From positions 40,262,099 through 40,326,098 of the forward strand of contig CM044958.1 of the NCBI GenBank assembly GCA_024516035.1: a stretch of DNA of 64,000 nt, in the 5' to 3' direction. The notes under the pieces were generated by a model that was not told where the DNA came from, ran no database searches, and saw only the letters and a program-made list of their open reading frames with translations. A program made the position numbers and the translations under genes. Below, one piece after another: positions 24,696 through 37,188 of the stretch (position 1 is the stretch's first letter; the number at the start of each line of letters is the position of its first letter). The DNA is from Bactericera cockerelli. Lineage: Eukaryota; Arthropoda; Insecta; Hemiptera; Triozidae.

Positions 24696-27600
24696 TTTTG
24701 ATTTTAATGACTCCAGCATATTTTAGTGACTCCAACGTGAAATTATTTCGCTTCTCAATTCACTCACCACTGTTATAGGTAACTATACCAATAACTTTAA
24801 TAGAACCTCACTTGTAAGAGGAAGTTGGCTATCTATCATTACTCCACACGATATTCAAAATTCAACCCCAGGATATGGGCAGGTCTATCAAAACCACATC
24901 GCCAGGAAGATGATTGCCTCTCTGAAACATGACGGAATGGTATCACGGCAGCCCAGATAATGAGATCCCTACCGCGCCTTGTCCTGGCTAACTGAGGTTG
25001 GAGCTGAGTTCTTCAAGGCTATGGAGCCAACTCAGGCATCCCACAAGAATAAATTGATAATGCTTCGAGATAGAGGTACTAGACACCAATTTAATACCGA
25101 AAATAATGCTTAAGTCAACCGAAGAACCTTTACTACCTTGGTTAGGACTGGCTGTTCTTTACAGCCATGACGAACATGGTCGGTTGTCAGAATCAAAACT
25201 CGGGGAGTTCTAAAAGGGGGCGGGTCTGGTCTGGTCACTGCAGACGTTGCTCTTGTTCTTTGCATATTTAGAGTAACCCACATTGCAATAGTATTGACAA
25301 TTTTGTGTTTTAAGTTGTTCTCATTATTTTTCCTAAATAGTGAAAATAAATAAATTGTATCCCACAATGAGAATCTGTATGAGTTGGAAAAAGATTAGTC
25401 AGTGACTTGTCCTAAATACCGCCAGGCTAGCCCAGGCCCTGGTGTACAACCATGACGCATTTTAAGTGTTTGGTTAAATCGTGGTGAACATATTACAGAG
25501 AGCCAATTGAGGCAATGCCTTAATGGATATTTATTTTTAAACCCTCTTGGTAATTCTTTCTAAGTTCTTCTTAAGTGCTGGGAGTATTATGGTATTTATA
25601 AAATAGCTATTAGAATTCTAAAAACGATTTGTAATGTAATTTCTCCAAAATGTTCGAGTAGGTACTTATTTGAGGTTTCTGGTAAATATGCTCGGATTTT
25701 ATCATCTTCAATCTTTGTTCAATTGCCTGCGAGGGGTTTCATGTTGAAAATTTTCAGCCCGGAGATTAAAGAAGATAATAATATGATTAGGTATTGCATC
25801 TTTTCCCTTTTCAAAATGCTTCTCATAAAGAATTAAAGCAAGCGCTCAGCTCAGGACAAGGTAGTTTTCTTCAGTTAAACGAGAGAGTCTGGAGAGATAT
25901 TAATAATGGCAAACAATAATTTACTTTAAGTACCTTCTATTTTTCAAAAGTTTTATGACAGATGTGGGGAGATATTCTCTTTTTGTACAGTTCAAGCAAA
26001 TTTAATGAATACCAATTTCTTTTTCTGTTTTTGCATCATACAACGAATAACTACTCGAAATATATTAACCTATTCTATGGAATTACCTTGCTTGGAAATT
26101 AATGATCATGAAGTTGGCTTTGAAAACCAAACAAAAAAAAGTTACTAGTTTTTTAAACAATAACCTACCTATGTGCAATAATATTTTTACAATGAAGTAG
26201 TTTTATTTAGTATGGTGTATATTGGTACAATGGTTGTTATTCTGTATCAGAATTGAAACATCCATATTCAATGCAATTGCACAGCAGAGAATTCTCAAGA
26301 GTATTAATTAAACAGGTCTCCATTGAATAATGAACGCAGCTCTGTATAGTTAACCGGCAAATGTTCATTAACAAAATACCTATCTACCTAATATATTCTC
26401 GTATATCGAACAAACATTCCACGAAAGATTACCTAAATTCTTCGACCCATAACTGAATTAAATGTACTTTTTTATAGTTTGTTATTTTTACCAAATTAAT
26501 TCGGTGAATTTAAACGAGTTACCTAAAACAGATAGGGTACCTGCGCCTCACGTCTGCTTGTAATAGAATTATTTCCTAGTATTCCTCCTGGCCAGAATAG
26601 CCTCACAACAATTACGGGGAGAAAGGAATAAAGTTTGAATAGCTCATTAAGATGGCGCCCAATTAGGACGGTACCATGAGGCCTTATCTTGTAGAGTGGA
26701 ATAAATCTTTTTCAAACTACCACGAAGCTTCCATTTCCCCGATAATGAACGAGTAGCCAGGTAGCCTGAGTATTTATTGTTCAATGGCCAATGCAGTAGT
26801 ACCTAGATGAAGTAAGATTATTTAGATAAATTTATAAGAGGAATAAAGAAAAAAACATCAAGATACATGGTAAAGAATAGCTAACTGAAAATGTTTTCAC
26901 CACAGGTGCAATGTATCAAAGGGAATAAACAATCTTCGTTAATGCCTTGTAAAATTTTACAAAATACTTAGGTACATAAAATGAACAGAACTTACAGTCG
27001 ATATACCTACCTCATGTTGACATCCGTATCCAACAGTTATACAAGCCTGGAAGTAAAATTCGTTAATAGAAAAACCAGTTTGAGCTAGCATGCCACACCA
27101 CACCTGTCTAATGTCTATATTAAAATGTAATATTAATAGAAAATGCAAATTCAGAAAAGAATATTCCGACAGCCATTAGACATGATTAAAATATAACTAA
27201 GAATATTATGGTTACATTTCATCCCAATGTCCATTAGTATTCCTTGAGATATTAATATGCTAAATCGTTCGTTATATGGACAAAACGTCAAAACCCCCGA
27301 CACAGGATTTGCAAGCCAGGAAACTGAAGCTAGTAAGAACGAAACTCTCTGAATCATAAAAATTGCTTCAAGCCTGGACAAAGGGCTGGAAGGAAATGTT
27401 TCTTTTGAAAGCAAAAGATTATGAAAGAGTGATGAATATTTAGATTTTGAAAGGTCCTCAGGGGCATGACCACATAATTCAAAATTTATGAGCCTTCACG
27501 TTCTATTTACCAGTATGTATTGTACCTATGTATGTGCTGGGAAAATTGTATTTATTTACTGTAACAGAATTACATAATACGTTACTATAGTGCATTGATA

Positions 27601-27833
27601 TCTTTACAATTTATACCGATATTTATCTGTCCAATAATTTATAACTTGACAATCATTGTAAAAGATTTCATCAGTTTATCTTTGCAATTTTTCCAAGCGT
27701 AATTTGTAAAGCACTGATGATTGTATTGTTCATGTCATGAGGCACAATGCAAAATAAATTGAATCGCTCATAAACAGAATCTATAATAATAAGGTAAGGT
27801 AGGTAAAGGTATTATTATTAACGCTGCGTTACT

Positions 27834-27834
<1 letters not shown>

Positions 27835-27867
<33 letters not shown>
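27835..27867. repeat. Poly-T tract of 33 bases
   Basis: An uninterrupted T run with no SINE body recognised next to it. It could be the tail of a decayed minus-strand retroposon. Confidence 0.85.
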
Positions 27868-27868
<1 letters not shown>

Positions 27869-28078
27869 ATAGTGGAATGTCGTTCAAGCTGATGTCTTAA
27901 AGAACTTTCAGTATTTGTTATCTATAATTAAGTAGGTATAGGTGGTACCTATTTGCTTCATCTATTAGTGTTGTGATGAAGTTCGTGGATCCAGATCAAT
28001 CATTTGTTCGAGAAATGTATGTGCTCTAAAATAGCTCTCATTCGGTAAACACTGTTAACAGACATGATCTGATACAAA

Positions 28079-28296
28079 ACATAAGGCCTCTTCACATTTT
28101 TATTGGGTAGCGGGACATTTTATACATTATTTTATTTATACTCTGTTAATGCCGTATCAGTAACGACTCATTTTTCCTGAGGAGGTATGAGAGGAAACCG
28201 GACATCCATGGTACACTGGTACAGAGTAGAAAATTTTCTAGCCAGTAGGGTTTCAAACACCGTGTGTGCAACCTTCTGCCACAGTGACTACTCAGA
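28079..28296 (-). repeat. Diverged copy of the 300-bp tRNA-derived SINE
   Basis: It shares AAGGCCTCTTCACA, GGGTAGCG, ACTCATTTTTCCT, ACATCCA..GTACAGAG and TGCCACAGTGACTACT in the same order as the copy at 49440. Substitutions and small indels are frequent and the B box has decayed. Confidence 0.7.
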
Positions 28297-30148
28297 CTAA
28301 TATACTATTAAAACAAACAATGACGTAGCAACTTTCCACGTACATACCTACCGTTTGTACTATCTTCTTTTTTAAGAAGGAAAAATTCAAGATGAGACTG
28401 GTTTAATAAGAGTATGCTACAGACAACAGCATTGTGACGAATGAAACTCATTCATGTGGTCATGCCTCGCATGCAGGGAATGAGAAGTGGTTCATGTTTC
28501 ATATTACTCAAGTAGACACTAGATACCCGTGAAGATTATCAAGCACATCCTGTCTCCCCGTGAGATGAAGCTCTCGTCTCTAAAAGGTACTTGCACTCTA
28601 CTTGGAAACAGATAAGATTCTTAGATAGAACACTAGCTGCGGTTGTACAACCTAAACAGATATAGAGGAAGATTTTGATACAGCACACATTGAGGAGTCT
28701 GGATGATGTATTATCTGGGAACATTGTTCTGCAGTGTAAGCACAGTCCTTGTGTTGTAGATCCGAGATAACAACATTGTGTATTTCGGATTAGAATATTA
28801 CCAAGTCTCCCCATCCTGTCTAGAGCTTTGTGTTCGACAACGGGAAAACAAAATTCAGCTGTTTCTTGTCTTGAAGATTATCGCTCCTATTATTATTTGC
28901 AGGCAAGCTCAATGCTACATCCCTGTCTGCATTAGGAAATTTCAAAACTTGGAAAGGTTTCAATTTTAGAACAGAAAAAAATGCTATTTCATCTTCTTCC
29001 TTTCCTTTCAAATTGTGCGCCTGCCTTGTCTATGAAATGTTCGTTATCTTCTTCGTTTTTCTCTCAAATTATGTAAATATTATCTCTGTTTAAACAAATA
29101 TCCAGATAACGTTGAATTTATAATGGTCTCTTTGAAATTGATTGAATGAGGACTCTCCTGCGCGCTGGGATGATTCCTATCTAAATCTGTTTTGAATGTA
29201 TCCGTGTGTACTCTCGTATATTATAGGTTACATTTTTCTCTCAACTTTGATTGATGATGCTGACTTGGCTGGGCTCTGTTCAGTGTCTGTGAAATGGCAC
29301 ACATTATCTCTCCACTCGGAGTACCCGAATACATTAGGTGCATGTTTTATAGTCATGTTTCATGCTGTACGATCGCAGATACAGAGCGGAGGTGCGAGGT
29401 TTAGAGCTCACTACGAAGCACTAACTTTATGGAATGGACGTGGAGCTTTGGAGTGCTGAACGGTGTTCAATTATTTCCAAGTCAATGAGACTTGTGTGTG
29501 GATTTCTTCTCTTCTATTTAGATGTCGAATACTGTTGGATGATTCCTGCTATTATTGCTGTATCGCCTGGTATAGTAAAGCACGAGATTGGCTTAGAAAG
29601 GCAATCAATGCAATCATGATTTTGCTATTCTAAATTACAAAGATATGATAAGTATTTTCAATTCAGGAAGAAATATCGTAAATGGACAACACGAGGTTAC
29701 GACGTTCTGTTCACCATCCTACATAAAATCTGTAATAATCCTGGTGGATTACCTCAGAACCTTCTGGAACGCCCCTCTCCAGGCTGGAGGAGGCAGGGGA
29801 AGGATGGGAGTGGAACTTTATTCCGAGAAAAGTTTGTGATCGAAATTTCAATGACATTCGCAGACATGTTCTCTCGAACTTTATCTAAAACGTTGTCAAA
29901 TATGTTCTCTTCAACACAGGGTAGAGAAATAACGACAGGGAGAGAGAGAAAAGGTAAGAGGGCAAAAGGAGGGGGGGGGGGTCAGATGAGGAGCGAGAGG
30001 GGGGGGCGAAGGGATTTTGACATTTTGGAAAAGCGAAAGAAGATGATGACGAAAAAAAACTTTATTATCTCTTGAGATTTGATCAACTTTTTCAAAACTC
30101 AGACCTTTTCGAAGAACATCCCCTCCTCCAGATAGTCTCCAATTTAGT

Positions 30149-30194
30149 GGAGAGAGAGAGAGAGAAAGAGAGATAGAGAGAGAGAAAGAAAGAG
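30149..30194 (+). repeat. GA microsatellite
   Basis: An imperfect (GA)n tract. It follows a purine-rich stretch with G runs at about 29968-30010. Confidence 0.9.
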
Positions 30195-31157
30195 TATGGT
30201 TGGATAGAAAGAGCGCAGAAAAATATAATTCTGAATGGAATGTTTAATTTTTTCTCGAAATATTGGATAATTGGACCTAGAGGAATATTTATTTTATACC
30301 AATTCTTTATTTAAAAATTATATGAAGTGTATTTTGCACTTCAAACAGATTTAATATAATAAATTCCAGACCATAAATTCATCAACCTTATCTTATTATG
30401 ACGATATAACAAATAATATAACTATATGTACTTGTACATTGTACAATGTGATACTCGTATACTATCCTAAATCACATATTATATTACTTATGATTAAAAT
30501 CGAATTAACGTACCTATGTAAGAGAAAAAACTCTTCTCCTTTAGTTAATATAACCAAATGAAAAGTAAAATCAACAAATGTATAAGGAGACTCGATTCGA
30601 GCACAGGAATAACTAAAAGCATACGAGTTTGTACGGAGAGGTCCATGATCAATGATAATAATCTGACCAATGTCTATAGTAGCCAAATATGGGCAATCTC
30701 AACACGAGCACTGCTCAATTTGGTCCTCTCTCTCATAAAATTTGAAACGTGCTTGACATGAAACTGAAAAGAATTCCCCGAATGGATAGAATCCCGGAGA
30801 GTCTAAAAAAAAGCGAACAATCTATGGGCAAGACGACAATACAGTAATTACTATGGGACAAAATAACTAGCCGACAGTTTAATAAGGTAAAAAAAGTTTT
30901 TTTTATATAAATAATAAATACAGAAAAAAAATCTTGTTTTAGGTATACAGTTTTGTCCTTTTGTAAACAGACAGGACGAAGTAATTATGTCTTGAATGAC
31001 AATTATTGTGAACTAAACAGAGAATGCTTGACGTTGTTGAAGCAAATCATAACAGGAATGAAATACTCGAGAAAATTGAAACAAGTAAACTTTAATTTTG
31101 TTAGAAATTCATTGGAATCTTGTTCATTTATCTTGATAGAAAGGAAACCTTCTTTAA

Positions 31158-31515
31158 CACATTGCGTCCGGCGTGCATCTCTAGAGCTGCACGGCAACAT
31201 TTCCCTGGGGCCGGCGTGCATCTCTAGAGTGTGACAGCAAGTTTATCGTAAATTCACTGTCAGTCTCTCACAATGCACACTACTATGTATTTTCCTATGT
31301 CATTTGAAAGAGCAGGCTCTGCTGAACATTCAGTATTTACAGGACTTGAATATCTTGAAGTATAAGACTTGAATATCGGCCCAGGGGAACTAATTTTTCA
31401 ACACAGTAGTTTCCGCAGGGCCGGCGTGCATCGCTAGAGAGTGACCAGAGTGTTCCATGCAAATCTCAGCCGGCCCAAGCGTAAATCGACGAAAACTGCT
31501 CCCGTACGCAATGTG
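31158..31515. mobile_element. piggyBac-type MITE
   Basis: Flanked on both sides by TTAA (31154-31157 and 31516-31519). The ends are inverted: CACATTGCGTCCGG at the left and CACATTGCGTACGG read inward from the right, with one mismatch in 14. The 358-bp interior contains three copies of CCGGCGTGCATCTCTAGAG-like sequence (about 31168, 31211 and 31421) and codes for nothing. TTAA duplication plus short inverted ends is the signature of piggyBac-mobilised elements. Its ends differ from those of the transposon at 15896, so a different transposase is implied. Confidence 0.75.
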
Positions 31516-33388
31516 TTAAAAGCCCAATATTCTCCATCTTAAGGAAAGATAGAAATGGTACACTACACAATACCTGCACAGGTACGGGTAGGATCTTATT
31601 GTGATAGCTATAGGTTATTATACAAAGCATTGTATTTTATTTATATCACTTGATCTCTTGGAAATGTTAAACATAAAGCACTGTTAGATAATGGAAACTG
31701 ATGGGTCTAGACTTGGCTTGATAAATCGGTGTTCTTTTTTAACCATCTAAACTAGCCAGTTGGTCTAGAAGTCTAGATACTGTAGGTCTAGATCTTTAGA
31801 TCTATTGTTCCTATTGTTAGTCACGGTGGATATTTCACTGGCGATGGCGCTTGGATGATTTTTACATTATTAAAACGGCTCATGTCTTCTAGGAATTGGT
31901 AAATACTCGTAGTTGTTGATACTTTTGAACCGGCTGTCCTTTACAGTAGTCTGAATTGTAATAAGCAAGGTAACCAAGAGCTATTAATAATATTATTATC
32001 GGTGGTGTTAGGGGCGCGGGTTCACTTCTGACTGACCAATAGTTTATTTTTAAACAAAAAAAGTAGGTAAATGTAGAAAAAAAGGTTTATCCTAAAACAA
32101 AGGTTTACTTACAATAATAGACTTATATATTCCATTTTTCTCAATCTATAAGCTGACTGATATAATGCAGGATGGTGCGTAGGTAATTGCGTATCGCTCG
32201 AGTGGAGCGAACCACTCAAAAATAAATACATAGGTTGTACAATACATATTCTTAGTAAGTACATAATATACAATAAAAACAAAATATAAGGGGGAACTTG
32301 TCGATATATTATTACGCTCTACATGCTTTCGCTTTTAATTACCTTTTTATTCATTTTTTCTCTTTTTTATGGAACTACAATTTTCTGATAGTTTCAGGGT
32401 AATGTCTGCCGTAACCATGTCCGCTCATTTACTTATTTATTATAATTATCTAGTTGTGAAAAATATTACAAGTTGAGTCATTCAGTCACATGAACTTGTT
32501 AATATGAATGGACAAAGTTGTGAGGTGATTGTATGTTGTTTGTTGTATGACTGAATGAGAATCATACCTTACATTCATACCTCTTACCTATATTATACAT
32601 TTGTATACTCCACGGTGATAGACAATTCTTCTGGAACCCAACCATGTCAATCTATGACAATCCGAGATGATTCCTAGATAAGCGTGAAGACTGGATCTAA
32701 AAAACAGCACTCGTGACAAATCAACAATATTCCTATCCAAACACCAATTTCCAAGACGAATCTTTAAAAATCTTGCGAGGATTCGGGAAGACCTCCAGAG
32801 GGATGCCTAGTTGTCTAATGAAGCTACCTACATTGTACAAGTCCTTGGATTGACACAGTATAATATAATTATCACTTATTTTGCAGTGCTCAGCTGCTCA
32901 CTACTTACTTCTCAATGTGTGGCATTGCTTTTTTCATTTAAAAAGAAACATAATATGGTGAATTGTTGAATCAAAGATATCGTAAACTTAAAATTCACGC
33001 ATCAGATACACTGATATACCTTACGATATATTATTGTACGTATAAATCAACAAACATAATTATCTAATATTTGGAAAATAATTTATCAGAGCCATGAGTG
33101 CAATCATGTTACATGGGACAGTTGACACGGAAGGTTACCCCAATCCAGAGTTCACCATTATCTAACGACAACATTAATAGACACTTTTGAAAATTTCCAT
33201 TTTATTGATTCTGTTGTACATCATGAACTTCCTGGGGGGTTTCATCAATTACATTCTAGCTATAAGAGATAAAAGCTGGATGCTACATTTAATATTAAGT
33301 GAAGTTTTTTAGGTACATGTATTATTATATTTATTTACTTATTTAGGTACATAATTATACATATAAGGTGTACTTCACCTTATAAATG

Positions 33389-33702
33389 TCCAGAGTCCGT
33401 AGTTGAGAGATAATGAGTTCGATCCCCGGTTGGAGCAGACTTTTCACACAGAAAATTCTGTTCCCTCCGTACATGTGCGGCTGGCATTTCCGGTCCTAAC
33501 CAGGCTGGGTGAGGTTAATGTGGGTAGCTGGTACGATTCCCATCGAATGGAGGGTAAAACCCGCGTCCTAATGCAGGACGTTAAATCAAATAAAATCGTT
33601 GGCGTTTGGAAGGGCATCCAGCCGTAAAAATGTGCCAAAACCAAACAAACTCAACTAATATGAGGTTGAGCAACGTCGACCCTGCTTGAGCGGGATAAGA
33701 CA
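33389..33702 (+). repeat. tRNA-headed SINE sharing the 5S-SINE body module
   Basis: A B-box-like GAGTTCGATCCCCG lies at about 33415. The body CCAGGCTGGGTGAGGTTAAT...CGAATGGAGGGTAAAACCC (about 33500-33560) is the one found in the 5S-headed copies. The tail differs: GGCATCCAGCCGTAAAAATG, then an imperfect GCTTGAGCGGGATAAGAC. The tRNA-like head is truncated or diverged, so the left boundary is approximate. The VNTR element at 33711 sits at its right end. Confidence 0.65.
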
Positions 33703-33710
33703 GAGTAAAA

Positions 33711-34377
33711 GGCTATTTATGAGTTCGGTGCAGAAAATAAAAAAAAGTATGAGTTCGGTGCCGCCTAAAAAAGGTCATGTATGAATTCGGTGCCCTGGTA
33801 CTTGCCCTGATGATCAGGTAATTATAGTATTTTTTTCCTTATAGGCATGGCCTTCAATTAATAAACCGAGGCATGGCCTTCATTGTATTTTACCTAACCC
33901 TACTATAAACCCAAGGCATGGCCGTCATTGTATTTTACCTAACCCTACTATAAATCCAAGGCATGGCCTTCATTGTATTTTACCTAACCCTACTATAAAC
34001 CGAAGGCATAGCCTTCATTGTATTTTACCTAACCCTACTATAAACCCAAGGCATGGCCTTCATTGTATTTTACCTAACCCTACTATAAACCCAAGGCATG
34101 GCCTTCATTGTATTTTACCTAACCCTACTATTAACCCTAGGCATGGCCTTTAAAGAGGAAATGGACAGCCTTGCTGAATGTAACTGTCTACAACATAATC
34201 TACTAACTGAATAATAGCAGGATGACTGTTAACAAGCAACAGAGTACATTATAAAAAAAACAATCAATTTTTAAGTCATTAGACCGCACCGAACTCATAC
34301 ATCCTTTTTTCGGCGGCACCGAATTCATACATGCGAAAAAGGTGCGGGTAATCTTCGCACCGAACTCACCTATTGCC
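33711..34377 (+). mobile_element. Same VNTR-bearing DNA element, copy 2
   Basis: The element is flanked by GAGTAAAA at 33703-33710 and 34378-34385, an exact 8-bp target duplication. The ends are GGCTATTTATGAGTTCGGTG and, read inward from the right, GGCAATAGGTGAGTTCGGTG. Layout is the same as the copy at 23034, but with six instead of seven 45-bp units (33869-34138) and one fewer 32-bp subterminal unit. These two changes account for nearly all of the 79-bp length difference. It is inserted at the end of the tRNA-headed SINE at 33389. Confidence 0.85.
33869..34138 (+). repeat. 45-bp minisatellite, six units, within copy 2
   Basis: Same unit as in copy 1, starting at 33869 and repeating every 45 bases to 34138. 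A few units carry private substitutions (for example GCCGTC for GCCTTC in the second unit). Confidence 0.95.
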
Positions 34378-35596
34378 GAGTAAAAGATGAAGATAAGGTG
34401 TGCATCATATCAGTGATGTGTTATCCTGTGTACCTACTGATGTGTTATCCTGATGACGACTTCGAGACATTATTAATCAATTAGTTGCAGCTATCGGATT
34501 ATTACCTAAAAATTCCCACAACCTGTTTCCTACATAGGTACATCTACATATGTATAAATAATTGGGTTTTACTTAAAGAAGCTATTTATGATTAAGTTAT
34601 GGTAGTAATTCAGGAATGTTGAACGATTTAAAATAGTGTCAAATCTATTCCCTATTTACTCGTGTTTTCCCAATCACTCAACATGAGTAATCGATATAGA
34701 AATATTTTACCTCTATGAAATAAGTTTAACAATTTCTAGATAGTGAATCAAAATACCCATGAGACATAATTAGATTAACTTGGACTAAGTGTTTATTTTC
34801 CTTTCACCTAAACCTTAGCCGCAAGGGCTGAATTAATAACATGTATAAATATAAAGATACCTCAGGCTATATTATCAGGAGTCAAATATTCAACTATTAA
34901 GTTGAAACTTCTAAGTAAAATTATAAAGAAGAGTTAAGAGTTTTTCAATATAGATCACGAGGAAGCTATTAGAAATTATTTTTCTCTTATTATCATATTC
35001 GAGTGCTCTTTTTTCGACACCATCTGATTTTAGGTTAACGCCTCTTTTATTCCCTTTATTTAAAATTGCAGGTATAAGATTTTAAGCCTTCATTCCCCGA
35101 AAACTCTTAACTATCAACCCATATGTACTTCACCTCATTAACATGTACAATGTACATGTCTTTAAAGATTAATATAAACTCTGTATACATACTATGTTAT
35201 GCTGCATGTCTAATTATCTTCATACAGACATAAATATCTACTGGTGTAGGTATTACTTCATTACCAATCATTCAAATATGTATAATATGTATCTTTTATA
35301 TCCAAATTCTAAAGACATACCTAAGTTATCATTTTAGGTAGGTACCTACCTATCATTGTTATGGATTATATTTTTTTTATAGGTGTTTTTTGTCTAATAA
35401 AATATAATAAATTGCGTGTACGTCTCTCAACAGTCATTGTCCTATCCTATACTATCATCACAAGTATAATAAATACTAATTTATCTCCGAAAAGATGTTA
35501 TTCGACTATAATGTAACTATTCCACCTCAGATTTTTACACTCTTGTTCACTGTTGATAAGGTTATTAAACAACTAATCACATTTATATCAAAGTGT

Positions 35597-35677
35597 ATCC
35601 CGGTAGCTCAGTGTTAAAGGCGGCACTCTGTGAATCCAAAACTTCCAGAAGTCGCGGGTTCGAAACCCAGCCGGGAC
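35597..35677 (+). repeat. tRNA-like sequence, SINE head or tRNA pseudogene
   Basis: TCCCGG near 35598 can pair with CCGGGA at about 35671-35676 as an acceptor-like stem. TAGCTCAGTGTTAAAGG resembles an A box and GGGTTCGAAACCC (35656-35668) is a B box. The D and anticodon arms do not fold convincingly, so a functional tRNA is unlikely. A 20-base word (TACGTCTTGGGCTTACTGCT) is repeated just downstream at 35721 and 35759. Confidence 0.5.
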
Positions 35678-36498
35678 AAGACAAGTTATCCTTCCATTTG
35701 GGATTTTTACCAAATAATAATACGTCTTGGGCTTACTGCTGGAATAATAAAATTGTCATACGTCTTGGGCTTACTGCTTTAATGTCAATCAAACTTAATG
35801 ACTTACTAGAATTATAATTTTAAGACCTAATATTGTTTTTTTGTTGAAACAACGTAGAATGTACATTATCTATGATTATATTGATTATGTATGTAATTTC
35901 ATTTAGGTTTACGTCTGTAGGATAGTAAGTTAAAGACCTAATTAAATGAATCTCCAATGGAGTTCCTACCACCCCAAATAGTTTAAAATGTTTTTTTTTT
36001 CCTCACAAAGCACAGTAGAAGATACTGAACCAATTAAAACATCGTTAAAATTAACGAGCCCCCATTAGTAGATAATTTTAATTATATTTTAAAAATCGAT
36101 CCTTAGGGGAGATATCATTTTCCTTGGCACTTGTTGAAAGAAAATGAACGAAAAATTCAATGGTATAATTTATTTTTAATGACGTATGGTAGGTAATTAG
36201 GTATATAAATATGTAGGTAGTAAATAAGCTAGGTAATACAGGCAGGAGTAGGTAATAATCTGTTGTTGGAATTTTATTCTTGATAGGTGTACGAGTAATA
36301 GACCTACTTTGTGTAGACTTATCTTTGGGTGTGATTATGATAGATAAGTTAAATCGATAATAATTTAGCTACTTAATTAAAAATAAATTAATATTCTAGT
36401 GATGGGTGAGGTATTTTATTTCATTAATAACTAGCTAGCTCAGTCCATATTTCACCTTCAAAAACAGTCAGATGACTTTTTTGGTATAGGGTGAGAGC

Positions 36499-37188
36499 AA
36501 AAAAAAAAAAAAAAATCTGGTGTAAACATCACACGACTTTCCTTATCATAATTATAAGGAATTGGAACAGGACCAAAAGCCACTGGTGACTCAAAGGTAA
36601 CATTTAGCTAAAAATCAATATCAAATTCGTAATCAGCACCTCAAAATCATTGGATTTGATATGTCACAACCCCCATCTACGATAAATAATAAAAAAGTTA
36701 AACAAAACGGGTCCCCCCCAAAATACCGGTAAATTCGGGCCGAGGTCCAAAAAGTTCAAGATATCAAAAAAATTATTAGAATAGACCCCTATTATTTTTT
36801 TAATCTAAGACATAGTTGTTCTCTAACTTTTTTTGTATCTTTAACCAATTCAAAGAAGCGGCGCTTGCGGCTAATATGTGCGGCTCTGCGGCCGTAGAAT
36901 GCAGCCGATTTCAACCAAAAGTTTCGTGGTTCGTCTGGTGTATAAAATTAGTTTCCATACCAAATTTCAAGTCTCTAGCTCTTACCGTTCTTCAGATATC
37001 CTGTTCACACACACACAGACACACAGACACACACACAGACACACACACAGACAGACGCACGGACCAATGGCTGAAAACAACTTTTTTGGTATCCTGAGGC
37101 TATGATTCGTCCAGAAATGTGAAAAGCTGGGTAGGTCAAATTTTCGACGAATACAATACTTTCCTTATTATAGATAAGGAAAGTAAAA
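36499..37188 (-). repeat. Interspersed repeat of unknown class, copy 2 (inverted)
   Basis: Reverse complement of the family at 24031. On the plus strand it starts with a poly-A run and TCTGGTGTAAACATC and ends with TAGATAAGGAAAGTAAAAA. The microsatellite appears as an AC-rich tract at about 37009-37055. Divergence from copy 1 is spread over the whole length, so the two are separate insertions rather than a recent duplication. Confidence 0.8.

Larger units (their letters stand above)
24696..31153. other. Gene-free stretch
   Basis: Apart from the SINE remnant at 28079, the poly-T at 27835 and GA/G-rich tracts near 30 kb, nothing coding or structural is recognised. A GC-richer patch at 24890-25250 has broken frames and may be an old transposon. 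Confidence 0.45.

Noticed and set aside
35597..35677. A functional tRNA gene
   Set aside because: Acceptor-like pairing and a B box are present, but the D and anticodon arms do not form, so it is better read as a tRNA-derived repeat.
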